From NCBI GenBank assembly GCA_910588945.1, contig CAJUSF010000013.1, positions 124,001 to 188,000 on the forward strand: 64,000 bases of DNA. The letters are read 5' to 3'. Every line of letters starts with the position of its first letter. Within the stretch, counting starts at the first letter, position 1. The notes beneath the pieces are model-generated. The model did no database searches and was not told the origin of the DNA. It worked only from the letters and a program-made list of their open reading frames with translations. Positions 23,913 through 32,825 of this stretch are shown piece after piece. The stretch is from an uncultured Eggerthellaceae bacterium (GTDB lineage: Bacteria > Actinomycetota > Coriobacteriia > Coriobacteriales > Eggerthellaceae). Both the position numbers and the translations under genes were made by a program.

Positions 23913-24704
23913 TTAGAAAAGGCTTTGCTGATTAAACTCAGAACAGAACGATCGTCTATGAATCTCGCAAAGACCATGCTCGCGTATCGCATCGCGATGC
24001 ACCTTGGTCCCATAACCTTTGTGGATATCAAATCCGTACTGTGGAAAACGCAGCGCTTCTTCCTTCATTAGATTATCTCGCTCGACCTTCGCTATGATTG
24101 ATGCAGCTGCGATCGAAGGACATTTCGCGTCTCCCTTGATGATATTGAGTTCGCGGTCGTCAAGATGCATGGGATTTCCGTCGAGCAGAACAAGGCCGAT
24201 CTTTATCCCCTTTGCCTCGATATGCGTGATCGCGCTCGTGAAAGCATGCCTCAATGAGGCGCTCATGCCGTTAAGATCGATGAACTCCGGTTCAACATGA
24301 ACGATGTCCCAGGCGATAGCCTCATCCTTGATGATTGCAGCAAGCTCCTCACGCCTTGCTTCGCTGAGCTGCTTGGAGTCATTAAGCCCCTCGATCGGAC
24401 GCGCAAGATCCAACACCACAGCCCCTATTGTCAAAGGCCCTGCAAGCGGCCCTCTTCCAACCTCATCAAGGCCTATCGCGAATTCAGCCTGCGCTTCATC
24501 CAAACATCGGCGCTCGAACGCATACATATCCTCCATTCGCGCTGCCTCCTCCGCCTCACGCGCAAGACGACGCCTCGCCGCCTCAAGAGCCGCAACAACG
24601 CCTTTTCGCGTATCGGCTTTCAGCGATCGCTCTATAGCCGGAAAGCTTTGGGCATCCGCATCAGCTAGGATGCGTCTTATGTCGGATATCTTAAGTTCAG
24701 CCAT
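23913..24704 (-). CDS. rnhB: Ribonuclease HII
   Basis: Cleaves RNA in RNA-DNA hybrids and at single ribonucleotides. 263 residues; the metal-binding motif is GLDEVGRGPLAGP (about residue 82), with LNDSKQLSEARREEL and ASIIAKVERD downstream. The N-terminal helical region (ELKISDIRRILAD...) aligns in layout with the long-form Bacillus RNase HII, supporting the ATG at 24704. Oddly, that ATG lies only 14 bases after the T-run of the rplS terminator, with no Shine-Dalgarno sequence. Order rplS-rnhB matches the conserved ribosomal block. Confidence 0.96.
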   Translation of the reverse strand: MAELKISDIRRILADADAQSFPAIERSLKADTRKGVVAALEAARRRLAREAEEAARMEDMYAFERRCLDEAQAEFAIGLDEVGRGPLAGPLTIGAVVLDLARPIEGLNDSKQLSEARREELAAIIKDEAIAWDIVHVEPEFIDLNGMSASLRHAFTSAITHIEAKGIKIGLVLLDGNPMHLDDRELNIIKGDAKCPSIAAASIIAKVERDNLMKEEALRFPQYGFDIHKGYGTKVHRDAIREHGLCEIHRRSFCSEFNQQSLF

Positions 24705-24717
24705 AACAAGATGATAC

Positions 24718-24742
24718 AAAAAAGGCTCCGTAACGGAGCCTT
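24718..24742 (-). terminator. Intrinsic terminator of rplS
   Basis: Minus strand: AAGGCTCCG (24742-24734) and CGGAGCCTT (24730-24722) form a perfect stem with a 3-base loop, then a T-run to 24718. rnhB starts only 14 bases downstream. Confidence 0.92.
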
Positions 24743-24765
24743 CATTTCTACGAATGCATAATATC

Positions 24766-25113
24766 CTACTGGAAGGACTTCTCTTTGATCTTGGCAGCCT
24801 TGCCCACCTTGTCGCGGAGGTAGTAGAGCTTGGAGCGACGGACCTTGCCCTTACGAACAACCTCGATCTTCTCGATCTTCGGAGAGTTTACCGGGAAAGT
24901 ACGCTCAACACCAACGGCGAAGCTCACCTTTCTAACGGTGAATGTCTCGCGGCTAGACTCTCCATGACGACGAATGACATCGCCTTGGAATACCTGAATA
25001 CGCTCACGGTTTCCCTCGGTGATGCGATAGTGAACCTTCACGTTGTCGCCAGGAACGAAATCCGGAACGTTCTCTTTTATCTGCTGCTTCTCAATGGCAC
25101 GAATGATATCCAT
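24766..25113 (-). CDS. rplS: 50S ribosomal protein L19
   Basis: Structural protein at the 30S-50S interface. 115 residues, normal length, with PGDNVKVHYRITEG, RIQVFQGDVIRRHG and KVRRSKLYYLRDK as diagnostic stretches. ATG at 25113 preceded by AGTAGGAAAATAGGATC. A strong promoter at 25190-25218 and a terminator directly after suggest a single-gene unit, whereas in many bacteria rplS follows trmD; here trmD is about 12.4 kb upstream. Confidence 0.98.
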   Translation of the reverse strand: MDIIRAIEKQQIKENVPDFVPGDNVKVHYRITEGNRERIQVFQGDVIRRHGESSRETFTVRKVSFAVGVERTFPVNSPKIEKIEVVRKGKVRRSKLYYLRDKVGKAAKIKEKSFQ

Positions 25114-25189
25114 GATCCTATTTTCCTACTCTTTTGCCTCTGAGTCATTAAAAACGAAATAACGTCTACCTTTTAAGACGCGATTTGTA

Positions 25190-25218
25190 AGTATACCGCT
25201 CGATGAAGGCCTTTGCAA
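25190..25218 (-). promoter_or_regulatory. Sigma-70-type promoter of rplS
   Basis: TTGCAA (25218-25213), a 17-base spacer, then TATACT (25195-25190), about 80 bases before rplS. Confidence 0.7.
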
Positions 25219-25303
25219 TACTCGATTTGCAATTTTGCGCATCAGGTCCGTTTTTCGGCGACAGGAGACCGCTCGTGCAACGCAGCGCACCACGGCGCTT
25301 AGA

Positions 25304-25627
25304 TCATATCAACAACAGCAACGCATATACCACAACACCGGTGATCGCACTCCAAACAAGTGAGCCGGTCTTGCATGCCACCAAGATCACGAACAATGAG
25401 GCCACCAGAACAGCAGCTGCAGGCCAAATACCCGCATCAAACATCGCAGGATCAAATATATCGTTTGCGACGAGCGCGGCAAAAGCCGCAGGCGGGATCA
25501 GATTTAGTGCACGTCTTGCCTCATCGGGAAGTTCACGCCCTTTCAGCAAGAAGAAAGGAAGCACCCTGCAGGCTAGCATCGTGATCGCGCATGTGACGAA
25601 TATCAACCAAAACTCATCCCAGCTCAC
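25304..25627 (-). CDS. azlD: AzlD-family branched-chain amino-acid exporter subunit
   Basis: Small partner of AzlC in export of branched-chain amino acids (or analogues). 107 residues, four hydrophobic segments (FWLIFVTCAITMLACRVLPF, then LIPPAAFAALVAND, WPAAAVLVASLFVILVAC, and a final helix), with the PFFLLKGRELP loop typical of AzlD. I set the start at GTG 25627, which overlaps the azlC stop by four bases (GTGA) with GGGGGAC upstream; a longer frame to 25684 lies inside azlC. Forms an operon with azlC and probably mtnA. Confidence 0.9.
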   Translation of the reverse strand: MSWDEFWLIFVTCAITMLACRVLPFFLLKGRELPDEARRALNLIPPAAFAALVANDIFDPAMFDAGIWPAAAVLVASLFVILVACKTGSLVWSAITGVVVYALLLLI

Positions 25628-26352
25628 AGCCTGTCCCCCTTCCCGATAAGCCGCCTTTTGATCGACGAGAACACCATAGCGCAAACAACGCCTACAACAG
25701 CGCCGATAAGGATCGCAGCGCTCGAGAGTCCGAGGATTTTACATACCGCAACACCTACTATGGCCATCACCGCCGCGATGATGTTCTCAGATGTCAGCTT
25801 CTGGGTAAATAGCAGACATATAAAGATAGACGTCATCGCAAACGATGCGATCGAAAGCGGAATGTCAATGAGCGAACCTACGAGCACACCGATGACGTTT
25901 GAGATCGCCCATGAAGACTGCGACATCAGATTCACGCCAAGCGCGCGTCCGACAGACCAATCTCCTGTCTTGAACTTCGCTATGTTCACACCGTAACTCT
26001 CATCGGTCACGGTGGCAGTGAAGAAAAAAGCAAGCAGCTTGGAAGCCCCTCCGCATTCAGGCGCGAATGAGGCCGAATAGAGCATCTGTCTGGTATTCAC
26101 AAGCGAAACGCTTGCGATGATGGACGCAACAGGGGTTGAGGCGAGATAGAGATTCGGGATCATAAACTGCCCGGCACCGGAATAGAAAAGCGCGCTCAGC
26201 AGCAGAACCTGCAAAGCATTGAGCCCTATCGAGTCGCAAAGTATCCCGCAAGGAATGCCAATAGCGACATACCCGAGCATGATCGGATATGCGGCTGCAA
26301 ACGACTGCCGCAAGCTCTCGCGCCTCGTAACCGTATCGCCGCTCTGGATCAT
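25624..26352 (-). CDS. azlC: AzlC-family branched-chain amino-acid exporter
   Basis: Inner-membrane transporter subunit, 242 residues, with about seven hydrophobic segments. Diagnostic stretches are PIMLGYVAIGIPCGIL, FYSGAGQFMIPNL, VNTRQMLYSASFAP and TATVTDESYGV. The ATG at 26352 (GAGGTTGAG upstream) is preferred; the frame opens at 26400 but that would overlap mtnA by 29 bases. The mtnA stop lies 19 bases before. The azlC-azlD overlap means the two subunits are coupled. Confidence 0.92.
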   Translation of the reverse strand: MIQSGDTVTRRESLRQSFAAAYPIMLGYVAIGIPCGILCDSIGLNALQVLLLSALFYSGAGQFMIPNLYLASTPVASIIASVSLVNTRQMLYSASFAPECGGASKLLAFFFTATVTDESYGVNIAKFKTGDWSVGRALGVNLMSQSSWAISNVIGVLVGSLIDIPLSIASFAMTSIFICLLFTQKLTSENIIAAVMAIVGVAVCKILGLSSAAILIGAVVGVVCAMVFSSIKRRLIGKGDRL

Positions 26353-26371
26353 CTCAACCTCACCCGACCGA

Positions 26372-27520
26372 TCACTTAGCAAAGGCGAGCGCAAGCTCAT
26401 CGGGACGAAACACTCCGAGATCGGTTATGATCCAATCCACGTACTTAGCAGGCGTCACATCAAATGCAGGGTTGAATACCTCTACGCCATCGATCGGCCT
26501 CTCAAGAACCTCACTCGCATCACGCTGCTCGATCACTATATCCGCGCCTGTCTTTGTGCTCATATCGATCGTCGAGCGCGGAGCGGCCACGAGAAACGCT
26601 ATGTTTAACTCCGCTGCGATAATCGCAAGCCCAAGCGTTCCGATCTTATTTGCGACATCACCATTAGCAGCGATCCTGTCAGCTCCGACGATGACAGCAT
26701 CCACCTCGCCCGACGCAAGTACACTTGCCGCCATATCATCGCAGATCAACGTAACGGGAACACCTGCACGTGATAGCTCCCAAACTGTAAGCCTGCTTCC
26801 TTGGCATACGGGGCGAGTCTCATCGGCATACACCATCCTGATGCCTCTGCCCTGTGCAGCCTCGTATATCACACCGAGCGCCGTTCCAAAAAACGACGTC
26901 GCAAGGCTGCCTGCATTGCAATGGGTGAGCACACATGCGTCATCCGGCAAGATGGCGGCGCCAGATGACCCGATGCTGCGATTGGCAGCCTCATCGTCAT
27001 CAATCATCTGCTCAACGAGATCATAGAGCTTAGCCGCCACGATATCCGGATCGTCCCCTGATGCAATACTGTCGTTGACAAGATGCATACATCTGTCGAC
27101 GGCCCACGCGAGATTCACCGCAGTAGGACGTGCGCCTTTGACCATATCGGCGCAATAGCTCATGCCCGTAAGGTAGAGCTCCTTATCAAGGCCCTCCTTA
27201 TCGATGACAAACACTCGGTCGAAATCAAGCGCATCGCTTCTATGGTCATCCACGCTCGCAAAACAGAATTCCGCAGCGCGAAGGGCGATGGCAGCTGCAC
27301 CCGCAATCCCAATAGCCGGCGCACCGCGTACCTCTAGAAGCTTTATGGCATCAATGACCTCCCTCCAGTCCGTGATGCGCTTGATAAGTACATCACTTGG
27401 AAGTTTGGTCTGGTCCAGTATTTCAAGGATCGGAAAACCCTCAGGCACAGGCGCATCCTGCGCTCTTGCCCGCATAAGATTGACCGTCCTCGGTATGTTG
27501 TCCAGCTCGATCGCCATCAT
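26372..27520 (-). CDS. mtnA: S-methyl-5-thioribose-1-phosphate isomerase-like protein
   Basis: MtnA converts methylthioribose-1-phosphate to methylthioribulose-1-phosphate in methionine salvage; it belongs to the eIF2B-like fold. 382 residues: LLEVRGAPAIGIAGA (phosphate loop), VLTHCNAGSLAT with the catalytic Cys, VYADETRPVCQGSRLT, and IVGADRIAANGDVANKIGT with the catalytic Asp. Both catalytic residues are present, so the enzyme should be active, though the substrate could also be another ribose-1-phosphate. No other salvage genes are nearby; the neighbours downstream are azlC-azlD. A 102-base nested RNA-like structure lies in its upstream region. Start may be either of two adjacent ATGs (27520, 27517). 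Confidence 0.92.
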   Translation of the reverse strand: MMAIELDNIPRTVNLMRARAQDAPVPEGFPILEILDQTKLPSDVLIKRITDWREVIDAIKLLEVRGAPAIGIAGAAAIALRAAEFCFASVDDHRSDALDFDRVFVIDKEGLDKELYLTGMSYCADMVKGARPTAVNLAWAVDRCMHLVNDSIASGDDPDIVAAKLYDLVEQMIDDDEAANRSIGSSGAAILPDDACVLTHCNAGSLATSFFGTALGVIYEAAQGRGIRMVYADETRPVCQGSRLTVWELSRAGVPVTLICDDMAASVLASGEVDAVIVGADRIAANGDVANKIGTLGLAIIAAELNIAFLVAAPRSTIDMSTKTGADIVIEQRDASEVLERPIDGVEVFNPAFDVTPAKYVDWIITDLGVFRPDELALAFAK

Positions 27521-27621
27521 TACTTCTTTTCAATCCACACGATGAACGCAGCGGCTCGATCCGCCCGCGCGATCCATCATTCAAAAGAATCAGAACAAAT
27601 AAAACGCCATAAAGAAAGCGA

Positions 27622-27723
27622 GGTTCCGACCGGTTTCTGCAAATGCCCCGTCTTTGGGCCGAGCGCCTAAATGCGCCTGAATAACCCAAAGGAAAACGGC
27701 AAGAGCAGATGCCTGTCGGAACC
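27622..27723 (-). promoter_or_regulatory. Five-helix nested inverted repeat upstream of mtnA (candidate structured RNA)
   Basis: Five co-linear helices nest perfectly: GGTTCCGAC/GTCGGAACC (27622-27630, 27715-27723), TCTGC/GCAGA (27636-27640, 27705-27709), CCGT/ACGG (27648-27651, 27696-27699), CTTTGGG/CCCAAAG (27652-27658, 27685-27691) and GCGC/GCGC (27663-27666, 27673-27676). The rod lies between the ppdK stop and the mtnA start, about 100 bases from the latter. No SAM riboswitch or other known class was recognised. All pairs are Watson-Crick, so the strand is not proven by pairing alone. Confidence 0.5.
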
Positions 27724-27754
27724 ACAGCATCAGCCTAGCGACTGAAACAGATCA

Positions 27755-30475
27755 CTAAGCCTCAGAGATAGCAGCCTGTGCCGAGGCGAGTCTTGCCACG
27801 GGCACACGATACGGTGAGCATGATACGTAATCCAGTCCGATCTTGTTGAAGATATGGATCGACTCGGGATCTCCTCCGTGCTCGCCGCAAACGCCGCATA
27901 CCAGATCCGGATTGCCCTCATGTCCAAGCTCAACACCCATTTTGACAAGCTTAGCAACACCGCCAGCATCAACCGTCGCGAATGGGTTATACGGAAGCAG
28001 GTGATCCTGTAGGTATAGCGGAACGAACTCGCCTTCCACATCATCTCGGCTGAAACCGAACGTGGTCTGCGTAAGGTCGTTGGTGCCAAACGAGAAGAAG
28101 TCAGCCTCTTGCGCAATCTCATCAGCGGTGAGCGCCGCACGAGGGAGCTCGATCATAGTTCCGATCGGAATCTCAAGCTCAACACCTTCGTTTTGAGCGA
28201 CCTCGGCGATCACCTCTTCGGCAACCCCGCGAAGACGCGCAAGCTCGTTGACGGTGGACACGAGCGGGATCATGATCTCTGGCTTCGGATCAAGGCCTTC
28301 CTTCTTGAGCTTTGCTGCAGCCGTCGCAATGGCGCGGATCTGCATCTTCGGAAGGATGGGATAGACAATGCCTAGGCGCACTCCGCGCATGCCCAGCATC
28401 GGATTCTGCTCTACAAACGAGTCGATCTTCTCGAGCATCGCGCGCTTATCCTCGAGCTCTGCCGCACCGGCACCGGAAGCCTCAAGCTTTGCGATCTCCA
28501 CTTCAAGCTCACGCGGATTGTCCAAGAACTCATGCAGCGGCGGATCGAGCAGACGGACGATGACAGGAAGCCCGTCCATCTCTTTGAACATACCGTAAAA
28601 ATCCCCAGATTGTGCCTTGTAAAGCTCGGAGACGGCCTTCTCGCGATTGAGCTCGTCGTCGTTGAGGATGAACGATTGGATGATCTGTTTGCGATCGCCG
28701 AGGAACATATGCTCTGTGCGGCAAAGACCGATGCCCGAGGCACCGAACTCACGCGAGAGCTTCGCATCCTCTGGGTTGTCTGCGTTTGCGCGAACACCAA
28801 GAGTGCGGAACTCATCGGCCCACTCAAGGATGGTATCGAGATCGCCTGTGAGCTCAGGCATAACAAGCTCCACAGCGCCGAGCACGACGATGCCTGTGGT
28901 GCCGTCGATCGAGACCATATCGCCCTCTTTGATGACGATATCGGTGCCGGTGATAGCGGCCTGCTTGTTCTCGGCATCGATCTTGAGCGCTTCAACACCG
29001 CACACGCAAGGTGCGCCCATGCCGCGCGCGATAACAGCTGCATGCGAGGTCTTGCCACCGTGTGAAGTAAGGATGCCCTCAGCGGCGATCATGCCAGCCA
29101 AGTCATCCGGGTTTGTCTCCCAACGCACCAAAACACACTTGCGGCCTTCCTCTGCAGCCTTGACGGCATCCGTTGCAGAAAAGACAGCCTCGCCGACAGC
29201 GGCGCCGGGGCTGGCGTTCAAACCCTTAGCCACCACATCATATGATGCATCCTTATCGAACTGCGGATGCAGCAGCTGGTCGAGCTGGTCGGGCTCAACG
29301 CGCATAACGGCCTCTTTCTTGTCGATGAGGCCCTCCTTCACCATCTCGATGGCGATATGCAGCGCCGCAGCTGCCGTACGTTTTCCGGCGCGAGTCTGAA
29401 GCATCCAGAGCTTGCCCTGCTCAATGGTGAACTCGATATCACACATATCGCGGAAGTGATTCTCAAGCACGACAAAGATATCCTCGAGCTGCTTACCTGC
29501 CTCTTCAAGCCCTTCCACATGCTTAAGATCAGCGATCGGAGATGTGTTGCGAATGCCGGCCACAACGTCTTCGCCCTGAGCGTTGACGAGATAGTCACCA
29601 TAGAACTCCTTGTCGCCGTTGGCGGGATTGCGCGTGAACGCAACGCCTGTGGCAGAGGTGTTGCCCTTGTTGCCGAAGACCATGGACTGAACGTTCACAG
29701 CGGTTCCCAGATCATCGGCGATCTTGTTCTTCTTACGATAAAGGACCGCGCGAGGGTTGTTCCAAGAACCGAACACAGCCTCGATAGCCAGCTGAAGCTG
29801 CACCATCGGGTCCTGCGGGAACTGCACCGTGCCGTCGATGACAAGCGTCGGGTACTCGGCAGCCGAAACATTGTCTGTGAATATCTTCTTGAAAATCCCG
29901 ACGAGCTCCTGCAGATCCTCTGCGGTAAGGTCGGTATCAGATTTCACGTCGCGATCATTCTTCATAGCGGTAATAGCGTTCTCAAAAAGATCGCCGTCAA
30001 GACCCATCACGACGTTGGAGAACATCTGGATGAATCGCCTGTAGGAATCCCAAGCAAAACGAGGATTGTCGGTCTGTGCGATAAGGCCCTTGATCGACTC
30101 GTCGTTTAGACCAAGATTCAAAACGGTATCCATCATGCCCGGCATCGACATCGGTGCGCCGCTGCGCACAGAAACGAGCAGCGGATCTTGCGAGTCGCCG
30201 ATCTTCTTACCCATACGCTCTTCAAGGTCAGCTCTATATTCGGCGATAGTCTCGAGTGCGCCCTCAGGCCAAACATTACCCGCGTTAGCGTACTCCATAC
30301 AAGTCTGACAGGTGATCGTGAATCCCGGAGGAACCGGAAGACCGATGTTCGCCATTTCAGCTAAGTTTGCACCTTTGCCACCGAGAATGCTCTTCATATC
30401 GGTGTTGCCTTCGGTTACGTTGTTGCCCGCAGCATCCTTGCCGAAAGCATAAACGCGTTTGACTTGCTCCGCCAC
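27755..30475 (-). CDS. ppdK: Pyruvate, phosphate dikinase
   Basis: Interconverts pyruvate + ATP + Pi and PEP + AMP + PPi; used in gluconeogenesis or PPi-dependent glycolysis in anaerobes. 906 residues: N-terminal ATP-grasp (GGKGANLAEMANIGLPVPPGF), swivelling domain with GGKTSHAAVIARGMG holding the catalytic His and the regulatory Thr, and a C-terminal PEP barrel with IGLCRTEHMF, the LRGVRLG-like GMRGVRLGI and the Cys region VCGEHGG. GTG at 30475 has AAGGAGAG seven bases upstream and is preferred over an upstream frame from 30577. Regulation by the PpsR homologue at 32826-33686 is likely. Confidence 0.98.
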   Translation of the reverse strand: MAEQVKRVYAFGKDAAGNNVTEGNTDMKSILGGKGANLAEMANIGLPVPPGFTITCQTCMEYANAGNVWPEGALETIAEYRADLEERMGKKIGDSQDPLLVSVRSGAPMSMPGMMDTVLNLGLNDESIKGLIAQTDNPRFAWDSYRRFIQMFSNVVMGLDGDLFENAITAMKNDRDVKSDTDLTAEDLQELVGIFKKIFTDNVSAAEYPTLVIDGTVQFPQDPMVQLQLAIEAVFGSWNNPRAVLYRKKNKIADDLGTAVNVQSMVFGNKGNTSATGVAFTRNPANGDKEFYGDYLVNAQGEDVVAGIRNTSPIADLKHVEGLEEAGKQLEDIFVVLENHFRDMCDIEFTIEQGKLWMLQTRAGKRTAAAALHIAIEMVKEGLIDKKEAVMRVEPDQLDQLLHPQFDKDASYDVVAKGLNASPGAAVGEAVFSATDAVKAAEEGRKCVLVRWETNPDDLAGMIAAEGILTSHGGKTSHAAVIARGMGAPCVCGVEALKIDAENKQAAITGTDIVIKEGDMVSIDGTTGIVVLGAVELVMPELTGDLDTILEWADEFRTLGVRANADNPEDAKLSREFGASGIGLCRTEHMFLGDRKQIIQSFILNDDELNREKAVSELYKAQSGDFYGMFKEMDGLPVIVRLLDPPLHEFLDNPRELEVEIAKLEASGAGAAELEDKRAMLEKIDSFVEQNPMLGMRGVRLGIVYPILPKMQIRAIATAAAKLKKEGLDPKPEIMIPLVSTVNELARLRGVAEEVIAEVAQNEGVELEIPIGTMIELPRAALTADEIAQEADFFSFGTNDLTQTTFGFSRDDVEGEFVPLYLQDHLLPYNPFATVDAGGVAKLVKMGVELGHEGNPDLVCGVCGEHGGDPESIHIFNKIGLDYVSCSPYRVPVARLASAQAAISEA

Positions 30476-30577
30476 TTTTCTCTCCTTAAATGATGCGCCG
30501 TAAGGGCGCTCCCACCCTTTTCGTCCTCTTCGCTTCAACGCAAAAGAGAAACGCTGCCGAAAAACATCGACTTGCAC

Positions 30578-30607
30578 AAAGAGGTCCTCTTTGGTGAGGA
30601 CCTCTTT
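30578..30607 (-). other. Perfect 12-bp hairpin in the ppdK leader
   Basis: AAAGAGGTCCTC (30578-30589) and GAGGACCTCTTT (30596-30607) form a perfect 12-bp stem with a 6-base loop. It sits between the putative ppdK -10 (30613-30608) and the gene, so it would be at the very 5' end of the mRNA; it could instead end the upstream transcript. Confidence 0.6.
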
Positions 30608-30637
30608 ATATTAACAATACTCGGATTATGCTTGCAA
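30608..30637 (-). promoter_or_regulatory. Candidate promoter of ppdK
   Basis: TTGCAA (30637-30632), an 18-base spacer, and TAATAT (30613-30608), immediately before the 12-bp hairpin. Confidence 0.5.
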
Positions 30638-30675
30638 CGATTAGAACGGCATTCGGTATCCTATCGCCTGTGAGA

Positions 30676-32775
30676 TCATGAGCGCTCAGCTGAGGCCTTC
30701 GACGTATGCCTGACAGCCTTTGGAGCGGTGGATATATCCTTGCCCGTGATGTATTCGTATGCATCACGTTTTATGAATGCGCGATAGTCGTCTCCACCCG
30801 AGATCTCAAGATAGATCTCTTGATTCTTGAAGATATCAACGCTCGCATCAGTCTTGTCTACAACATAGACATTGAGATCATATTTTGCGATGTAATCGTC
30901 GATATACGTATCACCAAGCGTCATGTCGACGAATTCTGTGTAGTAGTCAAACGAAAGCCCTGTGACAGATGGCGCCCAAAGCTCCGGGCGCGGATCCATG
31001 ACGACCTTATATCCGCGATACTCGAAATATCCGCCCGAGTTGAAGAAGTTTAAGATCCTCGTCTTACTTTTATCCGCCCCGATCTCATCAAGGTAGTCGA
31101 TAGCAGCCACAGGCGTGCTCGAATCGTTTTGAGGAAGAGCCTGGATCGGCGGTATCTCAAATGCGATAAGCAAACAGCATCCGATGGCTGCAAGCACACC
31201 TGATGCTATCGACACAACCTTCGATGCCTTTGCCTTGATCCAAAGCCTGATCGATCGATGCGAACTCATCGATACCAGATACAGACCGCAAAACAGTGGG
31301 CCAAGCCAGATATTCCTGATCTGCGTGAAAGAGAGCGCGCTGGTGCCAAGGATAAGCAGTATAAGCGGGAAGTTGATCTTCTTCGCTCCTTTAGCGCCGA
31401 TCACGATCGCGGTGACGACAAAGATCAGGAGAGCTGTGACATACACCCAATTCGATGCGGGAACGAGCGGATTCATCTCCGAGATATAGTTTCTATAGGA
31501 CGCTGTTCCAAATGACTTGACCAGATAGAGCGCACCGTCCAAAACATACGGATTGGCAAGCAGCGCCACCACGCTCACAAGCGTGACAATAAGGAGTGGC
31601 AGACGCCTATAGTCCCACTCGATGAACTGCAGCTTCGCAAGCTTTCCACGCGCATGGAGCGGCTTTATAAAATTCGGGATGAGATAGCACACCATTATCA
31701 CGATATCGAAAGGCGCCATTGATGCTTGAAAGTTTACATGCAGCGCTACGATGAACGGAAGCGGCACTATGTATGCGATCTTCGACGTTCTCCTATATAG
31801 CGTAAGCAGCCCGACGATCCAGATGAAGGCGATCATCGTATAAAGATGCGGACGCACAGAGCTGTAGGTCGACATGACCACGGTGAGCGGCATGAATACG
31901 AGCGCGATGATCTCAGATCCGTACGAATCATTGCGCAAGATGCGCCCGACGAAGAAAAACGAGAGAGCCATCGCCACGAATAGCACGAGCACCCAAGCGC
32001 TAAGAGCGACAAAACCTCCTGCACTGTATATGAAATACGAGATCACGCATGGAAGCCATTGTTGAACGATGATCCCCATATCCTCATGAAGCGAGAACGG
32101 ATTGGTATACGGGATACCGTTGTTCACAATCTCCTCGCCTGTCGCCATGATGAACCAGATATCGTTGTCATATGCGGTTCCGAAAATATCCCACGCAGCA
32201 TAGAGCGCAACGAGCGCATAGAAGATGACGGTGAGAAGGATGTTGTTCTTTGGATCGGTCACAATTTGAGCCGCTTTATCCTTCAGCGCATTGATTGGAG
32301 AGATGTTCGACGGAGACGCTGCGGCAAAATCACCCGCACCATTCGCAGGAAGCGCCGCAGCAAAAGTGCCCGCACCATTCGCAGGAAGCGCCGCAGCAAA
32401 CTGCAGGCCTTCAACAGGTGAGCCATCACCCGAAACAGCGCGCTCGGCAAAATAGACCTGCTCGCAAGGACGCTCAACAACGCCCTCAAAGTTGCCAGCA
32501 TTTACATCTTCTTCTGAATCGAAGAGAGAAAACTCATCCGTCGCGCAAGTTGTAGGAACCTGCTCCCCATATCGGCTTTGCATAGCAAAGACCGGATTGG
32601 CTGCATGTGCGCCAGACCTATGATCGTTGGTCTGGCGGATTCCGAATGTATGGCTGCATTCTTGACGGTGCGCCCCCGCTTGGGAAAGATCCCCCGCTAC
32701 AGGAGCATCGTATCGACGGTCACCTTCGTTCGTTTCGTGTGTGTTCGGCATACCGGCTCTTTCATGTCGAAGCAC
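30676..32775 (-). CDS. Polytopic membrane protein, GT-C-like (unknown function)
   Basis: 699 residues. The first about 165 are hydrophilic and low-complexity, including two tandem LPANGAG-type repeats. The rest has about 10-12 hydrophobic segments, and ends with a soluble part containing FFNSGGYFEYRGYKVVMDPRPELW, which recalls the C-terminal GGYL...VFIDGR motif of bacterial GT-C-fold membrane proteins. Aspartate-containing first loop SLHEDMGIIVQQWLP follows an early helix. I infer a lipid-linked-sugar-dependent transferase-like fold, not a proven activity. The start is uncertain: GTG 32775 or ATG 32751. It lies between ppsR and ppdK. Confidence 0.72.
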   Translation of the reverse strand: MLRHERAGMPNTHETNEGDRRYDAPVAGDLSQAGAHRQECSHTFGIRQTNDHRSGAHAANPVFAMQSRYGEQVPTTCATDEFSLFDSEEDVNAGNFEGVVERPCEQVYFAERAVSGDGSPVEGLQFAAALPANGAGTFAAALPANGAGDFAAASPSNISPINALKDKAAQIVTDPKNNILLTVIFYALVALYAAWDIFGTAYDNDIWFIMATGEEIVNNGIPYTNPFSLHEDMGIIVQQWLPCVISYFIYSAGGFVALSAWVLVLFVAMALSFFFVGRILRNDSYGSEIIALVFMPLTVVMSTYSSVRPHLYTMIAFIWIVGLLTLYRRTSKIAYIVPLPFIVALHVNFQASMAPFDIVIMVCYLIPNFIKPLHARGKLAKLQFIEWDYRRLPLLIVTLVSVVALLANPYVLDGALYLVKSFGTASYRNYISEMNPLVPASNWVYVTALLIFVVTAIVIGAKGAKKINFPLILLILGTSALSFTQIRNIWLGPLFCGLYLVSMSSHRSIRLWIKAKASKVVSIASGVLAAIGCCLLIAFEIPPIQALPQNDSSTPVAAIDYLDEIGADKSKTRILNFFNSGGYFEYRGYKVVMDPRPELWAPSVTGLSFDYYTEFVDMTLGDTYIDDYIAKYDLNVYVVDKTDASVDIFKNQEIYLEISGGDDYRAFIKRDAYEYITGKDISTAPKAVRHTSKASAERS
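32333..32404 (-). repeat. 36-bp tandem repeat inside the membrane-protein gene
   Basis: Two copies of a 36-bp unit (32333-32368 and 32369-32404, the second diverged only at its last bases) plus a partial third before them encode repeated FAAALPANGAG in the cytoplasmic N-terminal region. The unit is a multiple of three, so copy number can vary in frame. Confidence 0.9.
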
Positions 32776-32825
32776 GCCACCTCATCCATGGCGGCAAGTG
32801 CTCTTGAATGGTTTTTTACTCGATC

